In this document: piece by piece, positions 16,694 through 24,246 of the stretch
Layout: every line of letters begins with the position of its first letter
Position numbering within the stretch: the stretch's first letter is position 1
NCBI RefSeq assembly: GCF_020404405.1
Contig: NZ_JAIZDA010000002.1
Span: forward strand, 310,001 to 374,000
Length of the DNA stretch: 64,000 bases
Direction: 5' to 3'
From: Novosphingobium sp. FKTRR1
GTDB lineage: Bacteria; Pseudomonadota; Alphaproteobacteria; Sphingomonadales; Sphingomonadaceae
The notes under the pieces: model-generated
Databases searched by the model: none
The model's input: the letters and a program-made list of their open reading frames with translations, nothing else
What the model was told of the DNA's origin: nothing
Translations under genes and position numbers: made by a program

Positions 16694-18253
16694 ATGACGC
16701 AGGATCTTGCCCAGGCCGCCGCCCTCGCCGCCGCTGCCGCCCGCGCCGGGCGGGCAACGGTTGACGACTGGAACACGCTCGGCTGGGCGCACGCGGTTTC
16801 TGGCGATGCCGATGGCGCGGGCCGGATGTTCCAGCAGGCCCTGGCGCTTGCCCCGCGCGATCCCGAAGCGCTGACCGGCCTTGCCGGGCTGCTCCGCGCT
16901 GCCGGGCAATTGCGCGATGCCGCGTTGCATTGCGACGCCGCCATCGCGGCGCGTCCCACCTATCCCGAAGCCTGGCTGGAACGCGCCTATGTCATGGCCG
17001 CAGGCGGCGCGATGGAGGAGGCCCGCGCCTGCTATACCCGCGTCGTCGCGCTGGTGCCGGGCCATGCCGCCGCGCATGCCGGGCTTGCCGCCATTGCCGC
17101 GCGCGACGGCGATGGCGCTGCCGTGCGCCAGCAGGCCAGCGCTGCCCTTGCCAGCGAGCCGGGTAACGCAATCGCTCTGGCCGCGCTTGCCACGGTCGAG
17201 CTTGAGGGCGGAAACGCTGCAGCCGCCCGCGCGCTGATCGAACCTGCAACGCTGGGGCTGCCCACCCCATCGCCCGAACGGATGCAACTGCTGCACTTGC
17301 TTGGCGATGCCTGCGCGCGAACCGGCGACGCCGCTGCCGCACACGCCGCCTATGCCCATGCCAATCAGGACTTCGCCACGATTAACGCCGCGCTGTTTGC
17401 CGGTCGCGAACCGCACGCCGATTTCGTGTCGCGGGTCGCGGCGCAGATCGGCGCGCTGAACCCGGCCCAGTGGGCTCCGCCGACCGACCCGTCACCCGCG
17501 TCGCGCCATGTTTTCGTGCTCGGCTATCCGCGCAGCGGCAACACCCTGCTGGAAAACATCCTCGCCTCGCTACCCAATACTCAGGCGCTTGAGGAACACC
17601 CAACCTTGCGCGAGGCGGACTTGGCGTTTCTGGCCGAACCGGGCGGCCTTGGCGCGCTAGACCAGCTGGATGCGGACCGTCTGGCCGAACTGCGCCATGC
17701 CTATTGGGAGCGCGTGCGCGCCGCCGGGATCGCTCCCGAAGGCCGCGTGTTCGTCGACATGGACCCGCTCAAATCGATCCGTCTGCCACTGATCGCGCGG
17801 CTGTTTCCCGAAGCGCGGGTGCTGCTGGTACGGCGCGATCCGCGCGACGTGGTGTGGAGTTGCTTTCGCACCGGCTTTGCCCTGACCAATGCGGCGATGG
17901 ATTTCACCACGCTGCCCGGCACCGCACGCCACTATGCCGCGACGATGCGTCTTGTCGCCGCGGCATGCGCGCAACTTCCGCTAATGCTGGATGAAGTGCA
18001 TTATCACCGGCTGGTGCAAGACTTCGACGCCACGACGCAGGCTATCTGCGCCTTTCTGGATGTGCCGTGGACCGAGGATCTGCGCCGCTTTGACCGCACG
18101 GCGCGCGCGCGCGGCGTCAGCACCGCCAGCGCACGGCAAGTCCGGCAAGGGCTTTATGACGGAACGCGCCAGTGGCAGCCGTTCGCGCCATGGCTTGAAC
18201 CGGTGCTGCCGGTCTTGCAGCCATGGATCGAAGCCTTGGGTTATGAGGCTTGA
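16694..18253 (+). CDS. Tetratricopeptide-repeat sulfotransferase family protein
   Basis: A 519-aa protein. Residues about 1-230 are Ala-rich helical repeats of TPR type (several 34-residue units such as DWNTLGWAHAVSGDADGAGRMF). The C-terminal sulfotransferase domain has a 5'-PSB loop VLGYPRSGNTLLENIL (277-285 is the core) and a 3'-PB segment VLLVRRDPRDVVWSC (about 377-390), which bind PAPS. It would move sulfate from PAPS to a hydroxyl of a protein, peptide or glycan; the TPR part probably docks the acceptor. There is no signal peptide, so it acts in the cytoplasm. The ATG at 16694 is chosen because an upstream in-frame ATG at 16673 lies close to the terminator. Its last 13 bp overlap the convergent gene. 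Confidence 0.88.
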   Translation: MTQDLAQAAALAAAAARAGRATVDDWNTLGWAHAVSGDADGAGRMFQQALALAPRDPEALTGLAGLLRAAGQLRDAALHCDAAIAARPTYPEAWLERAYVMAAGGAMEEARACYTRVVALVPGHAAAHAGLAAIAARDGDGAAVRQQASAALASEPGNAIALAALATVELEGGNAAAARALIEPATLGLPTPSPERMQLLHLLGDACARTGDAAAAHAAYAHANQDFATINAALFAGREPHADFVSRVAAQIGALNPAQWAPPTDPSPASRHVFVLGYPRSGNTLLENILASLPNTQALEEHPTLREADLAFLAEPGGLGALDQLDADRLAELRHAYWERVRAAGIAPEGRVFVDMDPLKSIRLPLIARLFPEARVLLVRRDPRDVVWSCFRTGFALTNAAMDFTTLPGTARHYAATMRLVAAACAQLPLMLDEVHYHRLVQDFDATTQAICAFLDVPWTEDLRRFDRTARARGVSTASARQVRQGLYDGTRQWQPFAPWLEPVLPVLQPWIEALGYEA

Positions 18254-19263
18254 AGCAGCGGAAAGGGCGGCTCCATCGCGATGCCAGCCTGTGCCGCAAG
18301 CTTGTCAGCCCAAGCCAGCACGATATCGATTTCGTTGGCATAAGCGGCGCGCGCCTGCGCGTATTCGCGCGTCCGATCAGCCGGCGTGAACGCCGCGCCC
18401 GACTTGGAATGGCGGGCAAAGGCGGGGCCAGCGGCCACAGCCGCCGCATCCAACGCCAGCCCATAGTGCGCGGCGACCGCAGCAATCGCTTCAGCCGGGC
18501 GCGCGGTCATGCGATCGGCATCGAGCGTGCGCAGCCGATGCGCCCCGACCTTTCCGGCAAGCGCGGCAAACAGGCGATGCTGCGCCAGCCAGCCGACCGC
18601 CGCCACTTGCAGGTCGGCCATGCCCAGCAAATCGTCGCCGCCAAGGCCGAGCGGCGCGATCATGCCTTGGGGCAAATAGCCTTGCAGCAATTCGCGCGCC
18701 CACAGGCGGCAGGGCAACCCCTTGCGTACCACCGAGACGAGGAAGCTTTCGAGTGGGGCATAGAGGAACACGGCGCGTGCCTGCGGGGCCAGCGCCAGCA
18801 GCAGTTCGGCCAGCGGGTTGATCACGTTCGACGGCTTGACCACCACCGCCTCGCCCGCGCCAAACGGCCTTGCCAGCAGGCGCAGCGCAGCATCGGTGCA
18901 CCGCGCAACCGCCGCCGGGGCTGCCCCGCGTTGGCGAAAACCGACGACATCGTTTAGCACGACCGGCTCGGACAGGCCCATCGCCACGCCCGGCTGCGCC
19001 AGCGCCCGCGCGAGCAGGGTCGAACCGCAGAAGGCCGAATGGAACAGCAAGTGCAGCGGGCCCTTGCCAAGCGTTTCGAGCAACTGGCGCGCGGGCACGT
19101 CGATCGGCGTTGCGGTCAGCGCGCCGAGATGGTCATCGGTCAGGAACGGAACCGTGGCGTGGAAGCCGCGCGGCACATGCACGAAGCGGAACGCATCCTG
19201 GCCCTCGACATGGCGGTGCGCCAGCCATTCGGCATCAGCCAGATTGAAAGGGAGCGCGGACAT
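18241..19263 (-). CDS. Sulfotransferase-like P-loop protein
   Basis: A 340-aa cytoplasmic protein with a P-loop-like segment HSAFCGSTLLARALAQ (about 75-90) in the place of the sulfotransferase 5'-PSB loop, followed by GLSEPVVLND, VVKPSNVIN and a helical C-terminal half. It resembles sulfotransferase-family proteins found near TPR-sulfotransferase genes in sphingomonads, but the 3'-PB Arg/Ser motif is not obvious, so PAPS binding is uncertain. The start is the ATG at 19263 (MSALPFNLAD). The much longer open frame upstream is a shadow of the hydroxylase gene. It is convergent with the TPR-sulfotransferase (13-bp overlap) and divergent from the hydroxylase (96-bp gap). Confidence 0.7.
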   Translation of the reverse strand: MSALPFNLADAEWLAHRHVEGQDAFRFVHVPRGFHATVPFLTDDHLGALTATPIDVPARQLLETLGKGPLHLLFHSAFCGSTLLARALAQPGVAMGLSEPVVLNDVVGFRQRGAAPAAVARCTDAALRLLARPFGAGEAVVVKPSNVINPLAELLLALAPQARAVFLYAPLESFLVSVVRKGLPCRLWARELLQGYLPQGMIAPLGLGGDDLLGMADLQVAAVGWLAQHRLFAALAGKVGAHRLRTLDADRMTARPAEAIAAVAAHYGLALDAAAVAAGPAFARHSKSGAAFTPADRTREYAQARAAYANEIDIVLAWADKLAAQAGIAMEPPFPLLQAS

Positions 19264-19359
19264 CGCCTGTGCATAGGGAGGGCGCATTCCGGACGCAACG
19301 GCGCTTGGCTCCTCGCACCCGGGTCGATAGAGTTGGCCCATGACAAAGTATTGCCGACC

Positions 19360-20526
19360 ATGACCGCCGATATCGCCCGAGCCCAGGCCGCCAATGCCCG
19401 CGCCGTCGAGGCGATCCGGCTGGGTGACGGTCCGCGCGCGGTGACTTTTGCCCGTCAGGCGGCGGACGCCGATCCCGGCGCGTTGTCGCTTTGGATCAAT
19501 CTGGCGCTCGCCTGTCGCATGGTCGCCGATGTTGAGGGCGAAGAGGCCGCGCTGAACGCCGCGCTCGACCTTGATCGGGTGGATTTCACCGCACAACTGC
19601 GCATGGCCCAGTTGCAGCAGCGGCGCGGGCGCGAGGCCAAGGCGCTCACCGCGTGGGACGGGGTGCGCCAGTTGGCGGTGAACTATCCGCGCCTTCCGCC
19701 CCACGTGCTCGCTGAAATCGCCGAGGGTGAACAATATTGTGCCACCCTGCGCGAACGGCTCGATGTCGCCAGCCGCCGCGTGCTGAGCGCCTCCTCTACC
19801 GGCGCCGATGAAACCGATCGGCGGCGGCTCGACGCCTTTGCCGGGATCGCCAGCGGGCGACGCCGGGTGTTTGTCAACGAATGCGCCGGATTGCACTATC
19901 CGTTCCTGCCGGCGGACGAGTACTTCGACCGCAAACACTTCGGCTGGCTCGACAGGCTTGAGGCGGCAAGCGACACCATCCGCGCCGAACTGCACGCGCT
20001 GCTGGCCGATCCGGGTGAGGCACTGCGCCCCTATGTGAAGATGGAGCCGGGCACACCCGACAACAAATGGAGCCCGCTTGATGGCTCGCTCGATTGGTCG
20101 GTGCTGTTCTTGTGGGAATATGGTGTGCCCAACCGGGTGGTGATCGACCGCTGCCCACAAACTGCCGCCCTGCTTGAAAGCCTGCCGCTCGCCCGCATCC
20201 CCGACCGCGCGCCCAATGCCTTCTTCTCGATGCTGCGCCCGCATAGCCGCATCCCCCCGCATACCGGGGTCACCAATACGCGCGCGATCATTCATCTCGC
20301 GCTCGACGTGCCGCCCGGCTGTGCATTCCGCGTGGGCGGCGAGACCCGGCCGTGGGTGGCGGGCAAGGCTTTCGCCTTTGACGACACGATCGAGCACGAG
20401 GCGTGGAACGACAGCGACGCGCCGCGCGCCGTGCTGATCCTCGATGCGTGGAACCCGCACCTCAGTGAAAACGAGCGCACCGCGATCTCGACGTGGTTCG
20501 CCACGCAGGATGCCGCAGTGACATAG
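19360..20526 (+). CDS. TPR-containing aspartyl/asparaginyl beta-hydroxylase family protein
   Basis: A 388-aa protein. Residues about 1-140 are TPR-like helices (AIRLGDGPRAVTFARQAADADPG). The C-terminal AspH-type double-stranded beta-helix (about 170-370) has the family's two iron-binding His: H312 (TNTRAIIHLAL) and H346 (FDDTIEHEAWN), with the 2-oxoglutarate-side Arg in DAPRAVLI and the terminal LDAWNPHLS. AspH enzymes use Fe(II), O2 and 2-oxoglutarate to hydroxylate Asp or Asn residues; they lack the carboxylate ligand of other dioxygenases. The acceptor is unknown. The start at 19360 (MTADIARAQ) gives a complete TPR domain; earlier in-frame codons lie inside the opposite gene. Its 3' end was partly copied downstream (see 20920-20944). 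Confidence 0.86.
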   Translation: MTADIARAQAANARAVEAIRLGDGPRAVTFARQAADADPGALSLWINLALACRMVADVEGEEAALNAALDLDRVDFTAQLRMAQLQQRRGREAKALTAWDGVRQLAVNYPRLPPHVLAEIAEGEQYCATLRERLDVASRRVLSASSTGADETDRRRLDAFAGIASGRRRVFVNECAGLHYPFLPADEYFDRKHFGWLDRLEAASDTIRAELHALLADPGEALRPYVKMEPGTPDNKWSPLDGSLDWSVLFLWEYGVPNRVVIDRCPQTAALLESLPLARIPDRAPNAFFSMLRPHSRIPPHTGVTNTRAIIHLALDVPPGCAFRVGGETRPWVAGKAFAFDDTIEHEAWNDSDAPRAVLILDAWNPHLSENERTAISTWFATQDAAVT

Positions 20527-20944
20527 TCGGGGCGGGCCTTGCCTCACCGTGCCGCCAAATCCAGGCTCATTTCGTCAACGATCTGAATTCAAAGGAACTT
20601 GCAATGATCTTCATGATGCTGGCCGCCGTGGCAGCAGCCACCGTGCAACGTGCCGACATGGCCACTGTAGAGTTCGATCCGCGGCGAATGACCCAATCAG
20701 CCATCCGCGAACACAATACCGGACTGGATCGCAAGGATCCCAACTATATCCGCTGTGTGCGCGAGGATGAAACGGGTTCGCTGGTCAAGAAATCCGTCAG
20801 TTGTCGCACCAATGCGCAATGGGACGCCTCGTTCAAGGATGGGAACCAGAACGCGCACGATACCTATGAGGCGATGCGCGCCAAGACCATGAACGGCAAC
20901 TGATCCACTCCGGTGCTGAGTGGTTCGCCACGCAGGATGCCGCA
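20493..20944 (+). repeat. Duplication footprint: 25-bp direct repeat at 20493-20517 and 20920-20944
   Basis: The 25 bp at 20493-20517, inside the end of the hydroxylase gene, recur exactly at 20920-20944 in non-coding DNA. The offset is 427 bp, close to the 433-bp offset between the two small-protein start codons (20604 and 21037). The second copy is therefore a relic of a tandem duplication that copied the end of the hydroxylase gene together with the first small gene. Confidence 0.85.
20604..20903 (+). CDS. Small exported protein, copy 1 (conserved hypothetical)
   Basis: A 99-aa protein with a short hydrophobic N-terminus (MIFMMLAAVAAATVQ), probably a signal peptide. The mature part has FDPRRM, IREHNTGLDRKDPNYIRC, ETGSLVKKSVSCRTNAQW and a helical end. 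Two Cys (in IRCV and VSCR) could form a disulfide. AAAGGAA lies 6 nt upstream of the ATG at 20604; the longer frame from 20493 overlaps the hydroxylase gene and is rejected. The second copy at 21037 is clearly paralogous. The function is unknown; its position suggests a link with the receptor/hydroxylase block. Confidence 0.8.
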   Translation: MIFMMLAAVAAATVQRADMATVEFDPRRMTQSAIREHNTGLDRKDPNYIRCVREDETGSLVKKSVSCRTNAQWDASFKDGNQNAHDTYEAMRAKTMNGN

Positions 20945-21036
20945 CTATTCTGAACCGGGGTGCGGCCCTACTTGCCGCGCAAGCCGGCTGCGGTTAGGTT
21001 GACGACCACGTCATCCCCCCAACGAAAGCCCTTGGC

Positions 21037-21339
21037 ATGCCTGCATTTTTCCTGATCGCTCTGGCTGCCGGTGCGGCGCCGGTGGCCGCCGCCCCGGCAG
21101 CCGACTTCGATCCGCGCCGAATGAAACCCTCGGAAATCCGTACGCACAACGCCTCACTGGATCGCAAGGATCCGAATTTCATCCGCTGCGTGGCGCAAGA
21201 GGAAACCGGTTCCCTGGTGCGCAAATCGGTAAGCTGCCGCACCAACGCGCAATGGGCCAGTTCGTTCAAGGACAACAACCAAAACGCGCGCGACACCTAT
21301 GATTCGATGGTCGGCAAGGCGGTCAATCAGTCCAATTGA
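21037..21339 (+). CDS. Small exported protein, copy 2 (paralogue of the preceding gene)
   Basis: A 100-aa protein with a signal peptide (MPAFFLIALAAGAAPVAAAPA). The mature part matches copy 1 over nearly its full length (DFDPRRM, LDRKDPNFIRCV, EETGSLVRKSVSCRTNAQW, SFKDNNQNARDTYDSM), with both Cys kept. The signal peptides differ more than the mature parts, so selection appears to act on the exported domain. It converges on the next gene; an inverted repeat at 21348-21384 lies between them. The function is unknown. Confidence 0.8.
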   Translation: MPAFFLIALAAGAAPVAAAPAADFDPRRMKPSEIRTHNASLDRKDPNFIRCVAQEETGSLVRKSVSCRTNAQWASSFKDNNQNARDTYDSMVGKAVNQSN

Positions 21340-21347
21340 TCGTAACG

Positions 21348-21384
21348 GTGATCCGGCTATCGGCTATTGCGCCAGCCGGATCAC
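21348..21384. terminator. Inverted repeat between convergent genes
   Basis: Perfect 11-bp arms (GTGATCCGGCT / AGCCGGATCAC) flank a 15-nt loop. The right arm lies inside the last codons of the minus-strand gene ending at 21364. It may be a bidirectional terminator, but the loop is long and there is no T-tract. Confidence 0.4.
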
Positions 21385-21921
21385 GCGGATCGTGGCGTCG
21401 CTGGCTACTTTGGCCAGATAGCCGTTCATTGCGCCGCGCCGGATGCGGATCTTGTCGCCGGGCTTGGCAAAGCTGATCCCGCCGTCGGTCTGCTTCCAGC
21501 GCGCACCATCGGGCAGGACGAACACGGCAAAGCCGTCGGGCGCCTTGCGCACGGTGCTGATCGTCGTCTCGATCTCGTTGACGTCCTCGCCCTCGGTGCT
21601 GCCGAACAGCTTCAGTTTGGGCAGGCTGAAGCCGAACAGGCCGCGCTTGGTTTCGTTGATCGTGGCGCGGTCGGCCACCACCAGATCCTGCTTGTCACGG
21701 GCAGAAGCCATTGCGGCGACGCTGCGATCGAAACAAGCCAGCCGGTCGGCATCGGCAGCCAGTGCGCGACAATCGACCACCGCCTGAAACACCGGTGGCA
21801 GCGCCCCCCCGGCCCCAGTCTTGTCCTTGTCCTTTGCGTTGGCAGGCGCTGCGCATAGCGCGAGCGTGAACACGGTTGCGATCGTCAGGCTGGACAGCAG
21901 GCGCAAGGCAGGTCTCCGCAA
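21364..21921 (-). CDS. Exported protein of unknown function
   Basis: A 185-aa protein with a clear signal peptide (MRRPALRLLSSLTIATVFTL, cleavage after ANA near residue 29). The mature part has CRALAADADRLACFDRSVAAM (two Cys in the pattern found in several exported alphaproteobacterial proteins) and a C-terminal beta-rich part (GARWKQTDGGISFAKPGDKIRIRRG, KVASDATIRVIRL). I do not recognise a named domain; it is probably periplasmic. It starts 3 bp downstream of the GT-C-like gene's stop on the same strand and may be the last gene of that operon. Confidence 0.75.
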   Translation of the reverse strand: MRRPALRLLSSLTIATVFTLALCAAPANAKDKDKTGAGGALPPVFQAVVDCRALAADADRLACFDRSVAAMASARDKQDLVVADRATINETKRGLFGFSLPKLKLFGSTEGEDVNEIETTISTVRKAPDGFAVFVLPDGARWKQTDGGISFAKPGDKIRIRRGAMNGYLAKVASDATIRVIRLAQ

Positions 21922-21924
21922 AAA

Positions 21925-23787
21925 TCAGATGGCCTTGTCGCGCTCCTGCGGCGCGGGGTCAACCACGCGCCAGAACCGCATGTGCGATCCCGGTGCCAGA
22001 TCGACCGGCTGCAACCACGCGGGGCCCCGGCCCTGCAGCAAGCGAGCCATCAGGCCATCGGGCGCATAGTGCGAGTAGGCGGCAGGTTCAGCGATATCGG
22101 GGCAGACGACGATCAGGGAGACATGGCGCGCCGCGATTATCGGCCGCGCCTGATCGGGCGAACCGAGGAAGGCTGCAATTACGTCATGCATCCCGGCCGA
22201 GCCGCGATGATGCCCGGTGGCGACGACCCGATGGCGCGAGCGCACCAGTAGATCGGGCCCGATGTCGAGCGGGGCGAGGATATCGGTCGGCGATAGTGTA
22301 TCGAGCGCTTGCGCCGCCAATGGAAAGCGGCATTGCGACTGGCGCAGGGCGACCGAAAGTTTTCGCACGATCGGTTCATGATGGAGGATCTGGCCGTAAC
22401 CGGTGTTCCACATCGCAACCGGAAGTCCCGGGAGTAGTGCCACAGCCAGTCCCAGATAGCCTGACACCTGTCGACGCAACGATACGCTGCGCAATGCCAC
22501 GATCCAGCGCAACATCAGTCCAGCGGTCGGCACCGCGGCAAAGGCGCAAGCCGTGGCACTGGCACGCGCGACCGTCATGCCGATGACCCACGCCACCAGC
22601 AGGATCAGACCATGATCGATCCATGCTTCAGCGCTGGCGGCATCGCGGCTGCGGCGCCAGTGATCGAAACAAGCAAAAAGGCCGACCAAAGGCACACCGA
22701 CCGTGTTGGCCGCGATCATCGCCGGCGAGCGCCAGAACGGCATGCCTTCGGCCACGCGGATGTACCAGTAATGTTGCACCAGCGGATCAAGCGCCACGAA
22801 TGCGCCGCCCTTGCATTGTGGCGCTGCGCCCAGCATGATTGCCAGAGCGCCAAGTCCGGTCACGCCCAGCACGATGATCGCCGCCAGTGGCGTACGCGGC
22901 GCGACACTGTGAAGCGCCGCCAGCCCCAGTGCTGTCCAGCAGAACAAGGCCAGATGCACGGGCGAAAGCTGGTCGCAATGGGTGATCAGGTCGGTCGTTC
23001 CGCGCGTACCCAGGAACAGCGCCCCGCTTGCCAGTGCGAGCGTGACAGCTGCCGTCGCAAGCCCGGCAAAGCGCGTCTGCGCCTGCGCGGACGGTCGGCG
23101 CAACCCGCGCAGCGCCAGCACGCCCAGAAAACCGGCGGTGAGTGGGAGCCCCTCGATCGAGATCGTCAGCAAGGCCGCCAGCGACAGACCGATGAGCGCG
23201 CCGCCGCGCCGTTCGCTGTCTGCGAACAGGCCGCTCAACGCCGTAAGTGCGAACACGATCTGCCAGCCATGGTGGTCTATCCGCAGCGGACTCATCTGAA
23301 AGAGCACCAGACTGTTGATGCCCAGCACCAGGCAAGCGATCCCGGCGGTTTCTGCATCGAACCGTCTTGCGGCCAAGCGCGCGACCAGCAGCACCGCGCA
23401 CAGCAGTGTGAGCAGCGGCACGGCAACCAGCGTGACGTGTTCGGCGAGCGGTCCCCCCAACAGCGGCCGCAGTAGCACGATCAAACCGGCGATCGGCAAA
23501 TCGACGAGGCGCGACCAGTGCATCGCAACGCCTGCAGGCGCGGCGATGCGATACTGGTGAACGTCGAACCATGATTGACCTGCCAGCCAATCGCGCACCT
23601 CGACCAGCCGCAGTGCATCATCGGGATCGCCGAAGCGGACCGTTACGATCATCCGCCAGCCGACCATGATCAACACGAGTGACAGTGCCGCCCATATCAG
23701 CAAGGCTCGCCGAAACCAGCCACTGCTTGGCACTGTCGTGAGCTCGGCAGGCAAAATCGTAGATGTCGATGCGCGCGCTCTGCCCAT
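21925..23787 (-). CDS. Polytopic membrane protein, GT-C glycosyltransferase-like
   Basis: A 620-aa integral membrane protein with about ten or more hydrophobic helices. Just after the first helix (about 28-50) is an acidic motif, RFGDPDDALR (D54, D56, D57), in the first extracytoplasmic loop, the position of the catalytic DxD/ExD motif in GT-C glycosyltransferases that use polyprenyl-phosphate sugars. Later segments (SPLRIDHHGWQIVFALTALSGLF) resemble that superfamily loosely. A GtrA-like flippase is encoded directly upstream (stop and start share one base), which fits a sugar-transfer role. The acceptor may be lipid A, O-antigen or a glycolipid. The assignment rests on topology and context. 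Confidence 0.6.
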   Translation of the reverse strand: MGRARASTSTILPAELTTVPSSGWFRRALLIWAALSLVLIMVGWRMIVTVRFGDPDDALRLVEVRDWLAGQSWFDVHQYRIAAPAGVAMHWSRLVDLPIAGLIVLLRPLLGGPLAEHVTLVAVPLLTLLCAVLLVARLAARRFDAETAGIACLVLGINSLVLFQMSPLRIDHHGWQIVFALTALSGLFADSERRGGALIGLSLAALLTISIEGLPLTAGFLGVLALRGLRRPSAQAQTRFAGLATAAVTLALASGALFLGTRGTTDLITHCDQLSPVHLALFCWTALGLAALHSVAPRTPLAAIIVLGVTGLGALAIMLGAAPQCKGGAFVALDPLVQHYWYIRVAEGMPFWRSPAMIAANTVGVPLVGLFACFDHWRRSRDAASAEAWIDHGLILLVAWVIGMTVARASATACAFAAVPTAGLMLRWIVALRSVSLRRQVSGYLGLAVALLPGLPVAMWNTGYGQILHHEPIVRKLSVALRQSQCRFPLAAQALDTLSPTDILAPLDIGPDLLVRSRHRVVATGHHRGSAGMHDVIAAFLGSPDQARPIIAARHVSLIVVCPDIAEPAAYSHYAPDGLMARLLQGRGPAWLQPVDLAPGSHMRFWRVVDPAPQERDKAI

Positions 23788-24203
23788 CAGCGGAACACGA
23801 TACGCTGGCGCAACAGCCAGGTAACTGCAAAGCTGGCGACGATCGCGGTCAATTTGGCCGCACGCGGATCGATTCCGGAACCGGTGAGCACACCGACCAC
23901 CAGCGCTGTCAGCGCCAGTCCGATCAGGGCAGAGGCCACGAACAGCGCCTTTTGCCGTGCGCGTGCCGGACCGGTACTGGCGACCTGTTCGGTAAAGACC
24001 GCTCGACTTGACAGCAGCCAGTGCACCGCAATTCCGACGGCATAGCCGACGCCTGAGGCTGCCACGGCGGGCAGTCCCGCGTGAAGGAGTGCCAGAAACG
24101 TCCCCAGATCGACCGCCAGCGCACCCACACTGGCCAGAGCATAGCGCAGCAGCGTGACCTGCCGCAGGCGGTCAAGCAACGGAATGACCGTGCCTGTGAT
24201 CAT
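23787..24203 (-). CDS. GtrA family membrane protein
   Basis: A 138-aa protein with four hydrophobic helices. It carries the GtrA signature of an N-terminal LLRYALASVGALAVDLGTFLAL, a central YAVGIAVHWLLSSRAVF and a C-terminal FAVTWLLRQRIVF. GtrA proteins are thought to flip polyprenyl-phosphate-linked glucose or a related sugar to the periplasmic face for a GT-C enzyme. The start is the ATG at 24203; the longer open frame overlaps the FAD gene. Its stop and the next gene's start overlap by one base (TGATG), indicating translational coupling. Confidence 0.85.
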   Translation of the reverse strand: MITGTVIPLLDRLRQVTLLRYALASVGALAVDLGTFLALLHAGLPAVAASGVGYAVGIAVHWLLSSRAVFTEQVASTGPARARQKALFVASALIGLALTALVVGVLTGSGIDPRAAKLTAIVASFAVTWLLRQRIVFR

Positions 24204-24246
24204 GGTGTCCTGCTTTCCGTTTACCGGTTTTGACGAAGGGTTCTGC

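Noticed and set aside
19264..20547. An upstream extension of the P-loop gene on the minus strand
   Set aside because: It is antisense to the hydroxylase gene, has no family similarity, and the protein from 19263 is complete.
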